Part shown: positions 7,768 through 13,612 of the stretch, piece after piece
How the letters are laid out: each line of letters opens with the position of its first letter
Numbering within the stretch: position 1 is the stretch's first letter
Source of the DNA: JAACPR01 sp964598245
GTDB lineage: Bacteria > Patescibacteriota > Minisyncoccia > Phycocordibacterales > JAACPR01
Assembly: GCA_964598245.1 (NCBI GenBank)
Contig: CAZRAX010000008.1
Span: 1 to 16,920 of the forward strand
Direction: 5' to 3'
DNA length: 16,920 bases
Position numbers and translations under genes: made by a program
The notes under the pieces: model-generated
Told to the model about the DNA's origin: nothing
The model's database searches: none
What the model saw: the letters and a program-made list of their open reading frames with translations, nothing else

Positions 7768-7843
7768 TGGAGCCGTTGTCCGGGATTGAACCGGAGACCT
7801 CACCCTTACCATGGGTGTGCTCTACCAACTGAGCTACAACGGC
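7768..7843 (-). tRNA. tRNA-Thr (anticodon GGT), CCA encoded
   Basis: The minus strand gives a complete cloverleaf of 76 nt. The acceptor is GCCGTTG/CAACGGC and the D arm GCTC/GAGC. The anticodon stem is CACCC/GGGTG with loop ATGGTAA, giving anticodon GGT (codons ACC/ACT). The T arm is TCCGG/CCGGA around TTCAATC. The discriminator is U73, and CCA is encoded in the DNA, unlike tRNA-Gln in this window. The 5' end is 12 nt from the stop of the metal-transporter gene. The 3' CCA is 2 nt before the prfB start codon. A TAGAAT that could act as its own -10 lies 9 nt upstream. Confidence 0.97.
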
Positions 7844-7855
7844 TTGGATTAAATT

Positions 7856-8350
7856 CTACCCTATAATACTTCTTAATAAAAATCCAATATAATAAGCGAT
7901 TACCGCGGCAACAAAACCAATTAATAAAGTTTTGAAAGCTGATGAAATTTTTTTTGTATCTGTAACAACCCCCTTGAAATAACCAATGGCAAAGAAAGCA
8001 AAGCCAGTTAAAATTGATGAGATTAAAAATGCTTTTTCTCCTAAATTTAAAATAAAAGCAATCAAAGGAATAGAGCCGATAAAAACAAAAGAAATAAAAG
8101 TTACTAGACCAGCGCAAAAAGAATGTTTTTTAGAAAAATTTTGATTAAGATCATTTCTTGATGATGAAGACAAATAATTTGACGCTCCCATTGAAAAACC
8201 GTCTGCGATCAAATTAGCAACTCCCAAAATAATAATTATTGTTGACGATAAAGAAGCACCAATTGCACTAGAAATAACAGCAAATGTTGTAACAAGTCCA
8301 TCAACTCCTCCAAAAATAAAGTCAGGTAAATATTTTTTATATTTTTTCAT
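7856..8350 (-). CDS. VIT1/CCC1-family membrane protein (iron/manganese transporter-like)
   Basis: The 164-residue protein has about five hydrophobic helices. DFIFGGVDGLVTTFAVISSA (10-29) and NLIADGFSMGASNYLSSSS (46-64) match the first two helices of the VIT1/CCC1 (DUF125) family; the Asp and Met residues in these helices line the metal path in characterised members. Family members move Fe2+ or Mn2+ across a membrane. The soluble metal-binding domain found between helices 2 and 3 in plant VIT1 is replaced here by a short loop, giving a minimal version. There is no Shine-Dalgarno. A perfect TATAAT ends 6 nt before the ATG, so the mRNA is probably leaderless. It may be the first gene of the run through tRNA-Thr, prfB and ftsEX. 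Confidence 0.88.
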   Translation of the reverse strand: MKKYKKYLPDFIFGGVDGLVTTFAVISSAIGASLSSTIIIILGVANLIADGFSMGASNYLSSSSRNDLNQNFSKKHSFCAGLVTFISFVFIGSIPLIAFILNLGEKAFLISSILTGFAFFAIGYFKGVVTDTKKISSAFKTLLIGFVAAVIAYYIGFLLRSIIG

Positions 8351-8356
8351 TTCAAT

Positions 8357-8362
8357 ATTATA
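8357..8362 (-). promoter_or_regulatory. -10 box of the VIT1/CCC1 gene, leaderless geometry
   Basis: On the minus strand TATAAT (8362..8357) is followed by ATTGAA and then ATG at 8350. A start point 7 nt after the box coincides with the A of the ATG. I see no good -35. It lies back to back with the plus-strand promoter at 8378-8403. Confidence 0.5.
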
Positions 8363-8377
8363 ACAAAAAATTAAAAT

Positions 8378-8403
8378 TTGACATTCATGTCTTTTTGTAT
8401 AAT
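8378..8403 (+). promoter_or_regulatory. Sigma70-like promoter of the 94-aa protein gene
   Basis: TTGACA (8378-8383) and TATAAT (8398-8403) are both perfect matches, but the spacer is only 14 nt, shorter than the usual 16-18. Transcription would start near 8410 and give a leader of about 53 nt. Confidence 0.6.
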
Positions 8404-8448
8404 CTTTCCTTTAGAAGCTTTTTTCACTCTTACAAACAAACTCTAAAC

Positions 8449-8456
8449 AGAAAGGA
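8449..8456 (+). promoter_or_regulatory. Ribosome binding site that sets a GTG start
   Basis: AGAAAGGA ends 6 nt before the GTG at 8463. It is one of very few clear Shine-Dalgarno sequences in the window and supports this start over any internal codon. Confidence 0.65.
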
Positions 8457-8462
8457 ATACTC

Positions 8463-8747
8463 GTGGAAACAGAAACAGAAGAAAGAGTCTCCGTACAAAA
8501 TCAAATAACTCAAAATCAAATTCAATTTCTTCAAAATTTTTTGATTATTAATTTTGCCAAACGATTATGGGAAATTCAAAGTGTCGAAGAATTCATATCA
8601 GGGAAAGTTACCGAAATCCAATTCGGCCTGATAAGGATCAAAAGGAGCAGTGATAATACGATTATCGTTTTCACTGAATTCAATTCGGCTACCCGAATCA
8701 GAAAAACTAAAAATCTTTACATTATTTTACAACTACCCGACCAATAG
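8463..8747 (+). CDS. Small protein of unknown function (94 aa)
   Basis: I do not recognise this protein. It starts at GTG with a good Shine-Dalgarno and ends at TAG inside the terminator loop. Residues 1-25 are rich in Glu, Thr and Gln (METETEERVSVQNQ). A helical, partly hydrophobic stretch follows (about 19-45, NFLIINFAKRLWEIQSVEEF). The rest alternates like beta strands (GKVTEIQFGLIRIKRSSDNT, IIVFTEF, LYIILQLPD). There is no signal peptide or clear membrane helix, so it is probably cytoplasmic. It is a monocistronic unit with its own promoter and intrinsic terminator, set between minus-strand genes. The strong signals at both ends support a real expressed gene. A structured RNA that happens to be open is possible but less likely given the Shine-Dalgarno. 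Confidence 0.75.
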   Translation: METETEERVSVQNQITQNQIQFLQNFLIINFAKRLWEIQSVEEFISGKVTEIQFGLIRIKRSSDNTIIVFTEFNSATRIRKTKNLYIILQLPDQ

Positions 8748-8759
8748 GTCGGGTTTTTT
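8735..8759 (+). terminator. Intrinsic terminator overlapping the stop codon
   Basis: The stem is ACCCGACC (8735-8742) with GGTCGGGT (8747-8754), the loop AATA, and a run of six T follows (8754-8759). The last codons and the TAG stop (8745-8747) of the 94-aa gene lie within the hairpin. There is no T-run for the opposite strand, so it serves the plus-strand gene. Confidence 0.92.
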
Positions 8760-8761
8760 CT

Positions 8762-9583
8762 TTAAATAACTCCAAAGTATTCTAATCCTTCAATAACTCC
8801 CGATGAATAATTACCATTCAATCGTCCATTACCACTTGCAACGTAAAGCTTGTCTTCAAAACCTTTTTCTTTAACAATTTCTAGAGCTTGTTGTTTAACC
8901 TCTTCTGACGCATTATTAACCAAAATAGCTTTTATCCCCGCGGTCAGCGGTAACAAATCGTTTCCACTATCCCCACAATAAATAACATCATCTAAACTTT
9001 GCCCTAATTTATTAACCAAAAATTCAACTGCACCTAATTTGGTTGCATGTCTAGGAAGAACATCAATCAACCCTAAATTTTTATGCGGATCAAAACTATA
9101 AACAACTTCTGCTTTGATATTATTACTATCAAGATATTGCTGAATAAAGTTTAAGTAATTTTCTTTTCCTTTATTTTTTTTCAAATAAAAACTAATTTTA
9201 TTTTTATTTTGTACAGATTCTTCTTGTAGATAAATTAATTCTAAATCTTTTTGAAATTCTACTAATAAATCTTGAGTAATTTTTTCCCGATTCCAATTTG
9301 GATGTTTTTGGTGAACATAGTTATCCCAATCAGGATCTTCAATCATTTTACTATTTACATTAAGATAAACTTCAGTTCCAACAGAAGCCAACAAGTAATC
9401 CGGCTTTTTAATTTCATAATTTTCCTCTGCATTTCTAAATAATTCTAAATTCCGACCTGTTGCATAGGCCAACACAATATCATCAATTTGACTAATTCTT
9501 TTATAAAACTCACTCAAAGAATTATCATATTCTTCTTTTCCATTAGGAACTAAAGTCCTGTCTAAATCGCAAACAATAATCAT
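8762..9583 (-). CDS. HAD-IIB phosphatase, sucrose-6-phosphate phosphatase-like
   Basis: The 273-residue cytoplasmic enzyme has HAD motifs: I, CDLDRT (5-10, nucleophile D6 and acid D8); II, YATGR (40-44); III, the Lys of RHATKLGA (178-185); IV, GDSGND (204-209). Three segments point to the sucrose-phosphate phosphatase group: LLASVGTEVYLN (64-75) followed by DPDWDNYV, IDVLPRHATKLGAVEFLV (173-190), and the C-terminal SGVIEGLEYFGVI (261-273). That enzyme removes phosphate from sucrose-6F-phosphate. Glucosylglycerol- or mannosylglycerate-phosphate phosphatases are related alternatives. Its ATG is 2 nt after the stop of the GH100-like gene, so the two are cotranscribed. The partner supports a sucrose-related role, although no sucrose-phosphate synthase is in the window. 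There is no Shine-Dalgarno. Confidence 0.85.
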   Translation of the reverse strand: MIIVCDLDRTLVPNGKEEYDNSLSEFYKRISQIDDIVLAYATGRNLELFRNAEENYEIKKPDYLLASVGTEVYLNVNSKMIEDPDWDNYVHQKHPNWNREKITQDLLVEFQKDLELIYLQEESVQNKNKISFYLKKNKGKENYLNFIQQYLDSNNIKAEVVYSFDPHKNLGLIDVLPRHATKLGAVEFLVNKLGQSLDDVIYCGDSGNDLLPLTAGIKAILVNNASEEVKQQALEIVKEKGFEDKLYVASGNGRLNGNYSSGVIEGLEYFGVI

Positions 9584-9585
9584 AA

Positions 9586-10773
9586 TTAAATTTCAAATAT
9601 ATTTATACCATTAACAAATTTTTGATAAGCAAGCAAATAACCAGCAGCACTAAACCCAAGACGATGAGTTCCTAACCCTTCGAGCGTTAGGCCATGATAA
9701 AATTCTGGAAACAAATAATCATCTCTTTTCAAAATTTCAGCAAATTTCATTATTTCTTCTTTTTCGATTTTTTTTGAAGATAAATAAAATCCATAAGCAA
9801 TTGGCCACAAACCCCCATTATGATATTCATTTGCTTTATTTTTAAATCGGAAAATATAATTATTATTTAACTTTTTCCAATCAGGATTTTTCTCATTAAT
9901 TATTGGATAAAAAGCCGGCCAAACTGGCAGTTCTTTATCATAAGTTTTTACTAATTCTTGATTGATTTCATCTTTTTCTTCTTGTGATAAAAAATCACAA
10001 AAAAAAGTCAGTGCTAAACCAAAAAGATCATAATAATAATTAGCACCAAAAGCAGAGAAGGACGCAATTGGCACAGGTGATTTATAATTCTCTAAAACTT
10101 TTTCAAAAAGCTTATTCTGATAAACATTTTCATCATGAATATTTTTTTTCTTTGGAAAAAAATTAACCTTAATTATTTTTTTTAAATGTTCTTTTTTGTC
10201 TTGAATTCTAGCTTCTCTAAAAACTTTATAATAATGATCAAGAGCAATTAAATATAAAACTTGATCGAACAAAACATAACCTTCATTAATATATTCATCA
10301 GCCCAATCACCACCTGGTGGAATATACAAAAAACCTCTTCCATTTAATTCTAAGCATTCCAAATAAAAAATTGTTTTATGAATTGAATCAGAAACTTCAT
10401 CTAAAAATTCTTGATCATTAGTCTCAAAATAATATTTACAGCAACCAATAACATACCAAATACTGGAATCAACACGCCCAACAGTTGTTCCATAGCTAAT
10501 TTTTTGTTCATCCAAGCTAACATTACTTGGAATTCTGCCAGTATGATCTTGATTTCTTTTAAGAGTCAGTAGGGTTTGCTTGAAAGTTTCTATTAAATTT
10601 TTATTTTTAAATTTAATTGAAGCAAGACCCGCGATAATTCCATCTCGAGAAAAAACTCTTCGATAATTATCAACATTAACCGAAGAAGCGACAAAACCCT
10701 TGGGAGTTTCAATCTCTTCCAACAGCTCTAAACTTTTTTCTTTAGTTTCTTCAATTAATTTTTTGTCAAACAC
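9586..10773 (-). CDS. GH100-like (alkaline/neutral invertase-type) hydrolase
   Basis: The 395-residue protein is an (alpha/alpha)6-barrel hydrolase whose motif order resembles GH100 invertases. NYRRVFSRDGIIAGLA (36-51) parallels the invertase QVFVRD region. GTTVGRVDSSIWYVIG (95-110) parallels GRVAPVDSGLWW, with probable acid D102. GYVLFDQVLYLIAL (165-178) parallels the IEIQALFY region, and EYHNGGLWP (316-324) parallels YHNGGSWP. FPEFYHG (355-361), with probable base E357, parallels WPEYYD. These enzymes split sucrose into glucose and fructose. There is no signal peptide, so it is cytoplasmic. It is shorter than plant and cyanobacterial members. The start is GTG at 10773, with TATAAA-type boxes just upstream and no Shine-Dalgarno. 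Alternatives are GH15-like or debranching-type glucosidases, which share the barrel. It forms an operon with the phosphatase. Confidence 0.8.
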   Translation of the reverse strand: MFDKKLIEETKEKSLELLEEIETPKGFVASSVNVDNYRRVFSRDGIIAGLASIKFKNKNLIETFKQTLLTLKRNQDHTGRIPSNVSLDEQKISYGTTVGRVDSSIWYVIGCCKYYFETNDQEFLDEVSDSIHKTIFYLECLELNGRGFLYIPPGGDWADEYINEGYVLFDQVLYLIALDHYYKVFREARIQDKKEHLKKIIKVNFFPKKKNIHDENVYQNKLFEKVLENYKSPVPIASFSAFGANYYYDLFGLALTFFCDFLSQEEKDEINQELVKTYDKELPVWPAFYPIINEKNPDWKKLNNNYIFRFKNKANEYHNGGLWPIAYGFYLSSKKIEKEEIMKFAEILKRDDYLFPEFYHGLTLEGLGTHRLGFSAAGYLLAYQKFVNGINIFEI

Positions 10774-10828
10774 TGTTTATATTTTATAAAATTTTGAATT
10801 AAAAACAAATATACAAAATTTAAAAATC

Positions 10829-10837
10829 TGCTAAATT
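10829..10837 (+). promoter_or_regulatory. Extended -10 box of the pseudouridine synthase gene
   Basis: TGCTAAATT reads as TG-n followed by TAAATT (4 of 6 to TATAAT) and ends 6 nt before the ATG at 10844, with no Shine-Dalgarno. A start point about 7 nt downstream would give a leaderless mRNA. Confidence 0.4.
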
Positions 10838-10843
10838 AAAGTC

Positions 10844-11572
10844 ATGAAAGAAATCAAAGATAAAATTGAATACCCAATTAGAATTAATCGCTATTTATAT
10901 TTGAAAAATTATTGTTCTCGCAGAATGGCAGATCAATTAATTGGAAAAGGATCAGTTAAAATAAACGGAGTAAAAGCTGTTCTTGGCCAAAAGGTTTCAT
11001 CTACTGACAAGGTTGAGGTTTCTGATTTTATAAAAAAGATGTCTAAAAATTATGAATACTTTATTTTTTATAAACCAATTGGTGTTGTCTCTCATAATCC
11101 TCAACAAAATGAAAAAAGTGTTGAAGATTTTTTTCCAAAAAATAAAAAATTGTCCCCTGTTGGGCGACTTGATAAAAAATCAGAAGGTTTAATGTTTTTA
11201 ACTAATGATGGTCGAATTATTGATAAAATGCTTAACCCAAAATATCAACATCAAAAAGAATACTCCGTCAGAGTTGATAAAGAAATTAAGGAAAGTTTTA
11301 TTAGAAAAATGACAAAAGGAGTTAACATTGAAGGTTACAAAACTAAACTAGCAGAAATTACTCAAACTGGACCAAAATCTTTCAGAATTATTTTGACAGA
11401 AGGGAAAAAACACCAAATTCGTAGAATGACTATGGCCCTAGGCTATCAGGTTCAAAATCTAAAAAGAATTAGAATCATGAACATAAGCCTTTCAGGATTA
11501 AAAGAGGGTGAAAGTCGCCCACTTAAACAAGAAGAAAAAATAACTCTTTTGAAAAAATTAGGTATTGTTTAA
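10844..11572 (+). CDS. RluF-like 23S rRNA pseudouridine synthase
   Basis: The 242-residue protein belongs to the RsuA/RluB/RluE/RluF family. An S4 RNA-binding domain comes first (about 12-60: RINRYLYLKNYCSRRMADQL, then GSVKINGVKA). The catalytic domain follows, with GRLDKKSEGL (107-116), D110 being the nucleophilic Asp. GKKHQIRRM (about 188-196) and LKRIRIMNISLSGL (about 206-219) are close to the RluF signature. It converts a uridine in rRNA to pseudouridine; RluF modifies 23S rRNA near position 2604. The target here is inferred from family resemblance only. It is the sole gene on the plus strand between the sucrose-type pair (divergent) and the high-GC secreted gene (convergent). It lacks the long basic C-terminal tail of E. 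coli RluF. Confidence 0.9.
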   Translation: MKEIKDKIEYPIRINRYLYLKNYCSRRMADQLIGKGSVKINGVKAVLGQKVSSTDKVEVSDFIKKMSKNYEYFIFYKPIGVVSHNPQQNEKSVEDFFPKNKKLSPVGRLDKKSEGLMFLTNDGRIIDKMLNPKYQHQKEYSVRVDKEIKESFIRKMTKGVNIEGYKTKLAEITQTGPKSFRIILTEGKKHQIRRMTMALGYQVQNLKRIRIMNISLSGLKEGESRPLKQEEKITLLKKLGIV

Positions 11573-11579
11573 TTTATCT

Positions 11580-11618
11580 AAAAAAAAGCGCCCAGCTTGC
11601 CGAAGCAAACTGAGCGCT
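11580..11618 (-). terminator. Strong intrinsic terminator with UUCG tetraloop
   Basis: Transcribed from the minus strand, AGCGCTCAGTTTGC pairs with GCAAGCTGGGCGCT over 14 bp around a C(UUCG)G loop, followed by eight U (11587..11580). Both imperfect positions are G-U wobbles on this strand but would be A-C mismatches on the other, and the T-run exists only here. It therefore serves the minus-strand gene at 11649, not the convergent pseudouridine synthase. Confidence 0.95.
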
Positions 11619-11648
11619 GAAAGGATACTATCCAGCTCGAGACTTTAT

Positions 11649-12776
11649 TCATTCGAATTGGAACCAGAACAAGGCTCCAGAAGGAGCATTCCAGTAAGGT
11701 CCCTCCTCATAGGAGATGACCTCGAAGCCTTGTCCCTCTCGGATTTCCTCCAGAGTCGTCACCCAAACATATTTGGGTGACTCCCGGCGTTCGTTTTTCA
11801 CTGAGAAGAAAACCTCTCCGGTCGTCTCCTCGAAGGTAATCCACGGCATCCGGACATTCCGAATATCGTAGGAAACGAACACCTTGTATTGAGTAGTCGA
11901 AAACTGTTCGACCTCCTCAAATACAAAACGGACCGAATTCAAGTCCCATTGAAACTTCGTCCCAACGACAACTTCCGTTTTCCGGATTTTGTCGAGGAAG
12001 CTTTTGAGATTTTCCTTACTCGCACCACTTCGTACGAGATGGCGGAACTTGCGGATATTACCGCGGTCCCAATGGTAACCCGGACGAAGAGATCCGATAT
12101 AGGGTTCTTCGAAGAGCATTGGATCGTTGATTTCTGGAAAATCAACCAGATTCATAACGTACTCTTGTTCTCCTGTGTACGTGTTGTACACATAGGATTT
12201 TCCACCCTTGGCGATAACCAAGTAGCGGTAGGAACTCCGGTTTTGGAATGTGAATCCTGCCCAATCAGTTTGGACTTCCCATGCCTGACCGTCACTGTTC
12301 ATGACATAGGCATGATCAATCCCCCTGAGATTAACCCTGTACTGAAACGGGGCAAGGGTTATTTTCCTATCTGAAGGAAATTTGTAAACCCCTTGATCAA
12401 AGATGATTTCGGATGGGACGAAATCAATGCTCTGATCATACCAGAACATCAACTTTCCCCATCGATCCATAACCTTCACAACATAACGAAAGTCGTGAAG
12501 GATATACTCGGTCCCAAATGAGACGTCAATTTCATTCAAGACATCTTTGATGTCTTGAATTGAATCGACGGATTCAATTCGGCGGTGCTCGGAAAAAACC
12601 AATTCCCCAAGCTGGGAGATTACCCCCACCTGCACATACTTGACATGAGCCAAGTGATAGACAAGCCCGGGGTAACCGATTTCTAGATTTTCTGGTGGTT
12701 CTTTGTCCCACCAGCTCGCCGAAAGAGTCGCCGAAGCAACCCAGAATGATAGAAAAAAGAGGAACATCTTTTTCAT
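11649..12776 (-). CDS. Secreted protein of unknown function, GC-rich cassette
   Basis: I do not recognise this 375-residue protein. It has a clean signal peptide (MKKMFLFFLSFWVASATLSA, cleavage likely after A20), no later membrane helix and no cysteine, so it is probably exported and soluble or wall-associated. The mature part is rich in Trp, Tyr, Phe, Val and Glu with beta-type alternation (WEVQTDWAGFTFQNRSSY about 167-184, YRYLVIAKGGKSYVYNTYTG), suggesting a beta-rich fold. Base composition is far from the neighbours: by hand count 34 of 60 G+C at 11701-11760 and 29 of 60 at 12301-12360, against 9 of 60 at 9181-9240. It has its own consensus promoter, a Shine-Dalgarno (AAGGA, 9 nt before ATG) and a strong terminator. 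Composition and signals together suggest transfer or selection for high expression. Confidence 0.85.
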   Translation of the reverse strand: MKKMFLFFLSFWVASATLSASWWDKEPPENLEIGYPGLVYHLAHVKYVQVGVISQLGELVFSEHRRIESVDSIQDIKDVLNEIDVSFGTEYILHDFRYVVKVMDRWGKLMFWYDQSIDFVPSEIIFDQGVYKFPSDRKITLAPFQYRVNLRGIDHAYVMNSDGQAWEVQTDWAGFTFQNRSSYRYLVIAKGGKSYVYNTYTGEQEYVMNLVDFPEINDPMLFEEPYIGSLRPGYHWDRGNIRKFRHLVRSGASKENLKSFLDKIRKTEVVVGTKFQWDLNSVRFVFEEVEQFSTTQYKVFVSYDIRNVRMPWITFEETTGEVFFSVKNERRESPKYVWVTTLEEIREGQGFEVISYEEGPYWNAPSGALFWFQFE

Positions 12777-12785
12777 TTTTTTCTT

Positions 12786-12800
12786 TCCTTTCCTTTTTTG
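12786..12800 (-). promoter_or_regulatory. Purine-rich ribosome binding site
   Basis: The minus strand before ATG 12776 carries AAAAAAGGAAAGGAAAG. The nearer AAGGA ends 9 nt before the start, with a second copy just upstream. Most genes in this window have no such signal. Confidence 0.7.
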
Positions 12801-12821
12801 TTTTTATTTTGTTTAAGAGCA

Positions 12822-12837
12822 TTGGGAGAATACCCAA
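12822..12837 (-). other. Small hairpin at the 5' end of the secreted-protein mRNA
   Basis: On the minus strand TTGGG and CCCAA flank a 6-nt loop (TATTCT). It begins about 5 nt after the predicted transcription start and could shield the mRNA 5' end from decay. This is inferred from position only. Confidence 0.45.
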
Positions 12838-12848
12838 GTCCATTTATA

Positions 12849-12877
12849 ATTATATTACAAAAAACATCTTTTGTCAA
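12849..12877 (-). promoter_or_regulatory. Perfect consensus sigma70 promoter
   Basis: On the minus strand TTGACA (12877..12872), a 17-nt spacer and TATAAT (12854..12849) match the consensus at all 12 positions with ideal spacing. The start would be near 12842, giving a leader of about 66 nt. It is by far the best promoter in the window and drives the secreted-protein gene. Confidence 0.92.
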
Positions 12878-12908
12878 AGAATATTCTAGCCAGTATTTAG
12901 GCCCTAAA

Positions 12909-13535
12909 TTAAGCTTCTATTTGAATTCTTACCTGATCTTCAATTCCTGGGTAGGTAAAGCCAAATTCACTAATATCTAATAGAAAATCAGTACCAAAAC
13001 CATTTTCAGTTCCAGTTAAGTCAAATGAAACATTTTTTACCATATCTCTAAAAGAAAGGTTCCCTGAAACTGTTGTAACTCCATTATTATTTTCAATACT
13101 AGTTATTTCATAAATAGCTTCTGGATTATTAGAACAATCGAAAAAATCTTCTCTACACAGATGACTATCTAGGTCATCAATTCCTGTTTCAATTGATGAG
13201 GTTTTAAAAATAAATCTATTACCATCAACTTCTACTTCTTTGAATATTCCTTCGTGTGATTTTCCTGCTGGACCATAACCAGTGAAAGTCAGTTTTGGGT
13301 TACCAAAGCTCGATAATAAATCAGCACTTGAAAGATTTTCTGAGTCTCCAAGAAATTGGTCTGTTTGATTTTCATTAATTGAATCTTCTTCTTGCTGTTG
13401 ATTTTGTTCTGGTATTTGAACTGCTTCTTGAACTCTAGCTTCTTGTAAACCTTCTGGAACCGAATTGTAATTAAAAACAAAGATTCCAATAATAACTAAA
13501 ACGACAATCACTACTAATATAATTATTTTTTTCAT
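12909..13535 (-). CDS. Membrane-anchored YceI-domain protein
   Basis: The 208-residue protein begins with a single anchor helix (about 4-22). A Gln/Glu-rich linker (about 28-75) follows, then a YceI-like domain (about 80-207). The domain is recognised by FTGYGPAGKSHEGIFKEV (84-101), SSIETGIDDLDSHLCREDFF (113-132) and VSGNLSFRDMVKNVSFDLTG (156-175), which parallel the YceI pattern of T-G-x-x-x-R-D-x-HLR-x-x-DFF and the strand G-x-L-x-x-R/D-x-T/V-K. YceI proteins are beta-barrels that bind long hydrophobic molecules such as polyisoprenoids. Two Cys (127 and 134) flank the DFF loop. The domain would face outside the membrane. It lies 77 nt downstream of the photolyase gene. I see no Shine-Dalgarno or convincing promoter. 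Confidence 0.85.
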   Translation of the reverse strand: MKKIIILVVIVVLVIIGIFVFNYNSVPEGLQEARVQEAVQIPEQNQQQEEDSINENQTDQFLGDSENLSSADLLSSFGNPKLTFTGYGPAGKSHEGIFKEVEVDGNRFIFKTSSIETGIDDLDSHLCREDFFDCSNNPEAIYEITSIENNNGVTTVSGNLSFRDMVKNVSFDLTGTENGFGTDFLLDISEFGFTYPGIEDQVRIQIEA

Positions 13536-13612
13536 ATTGATGATAATTAATTTAATAAATATTGACCTCTATTAAAACAAAAAAAGAATACTTTGTTAAG
13601 TGGATTGATTCT

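Noticed and set aside
7766..7828. In-frame ATG at 7828 giving prfB a 21-residue N-terminal extension
   Set aside because: The extension is encoded wholly within tRNA-Thr and its flank and has no similarity to RF2; the homologous part starts after ATG 7765.
7806..8117. 103-codon minus-strand frame overlapping the VIT1/CCC1 gene and tRNA-Thr
   Set aside because: An out-of-frame reading of the transporter gene; Phe/Cys-rich low-complexity product that runs into the tRNA.
11587..11618. Bidirectional terminator also serving the convergent pseudouridine synthase
   Set aside because: On the plus strand the stem has two A-C mismatches and no following T-run; only the minus-strand transcript makes a proper terminator.
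11889..12374. 161-codon plus-strand frame opposite the secreted-protein gene
   Set aside because: It is the antisense of a gene that has a signal peptide, promoter, Shine-Dalgarno and terminator on the minus strand. The higher GC of this stretch makes long antisense frames likely, and the product shows no domain.
12574..12843. 89-codon minus-strand frame overlapping the start of the secreted-protein gene
   Set aside because: Wrong frame relative to the signal peptide and Shine-Dalgarno, and it would start within the leader hairpin region; composition is not protein-like.
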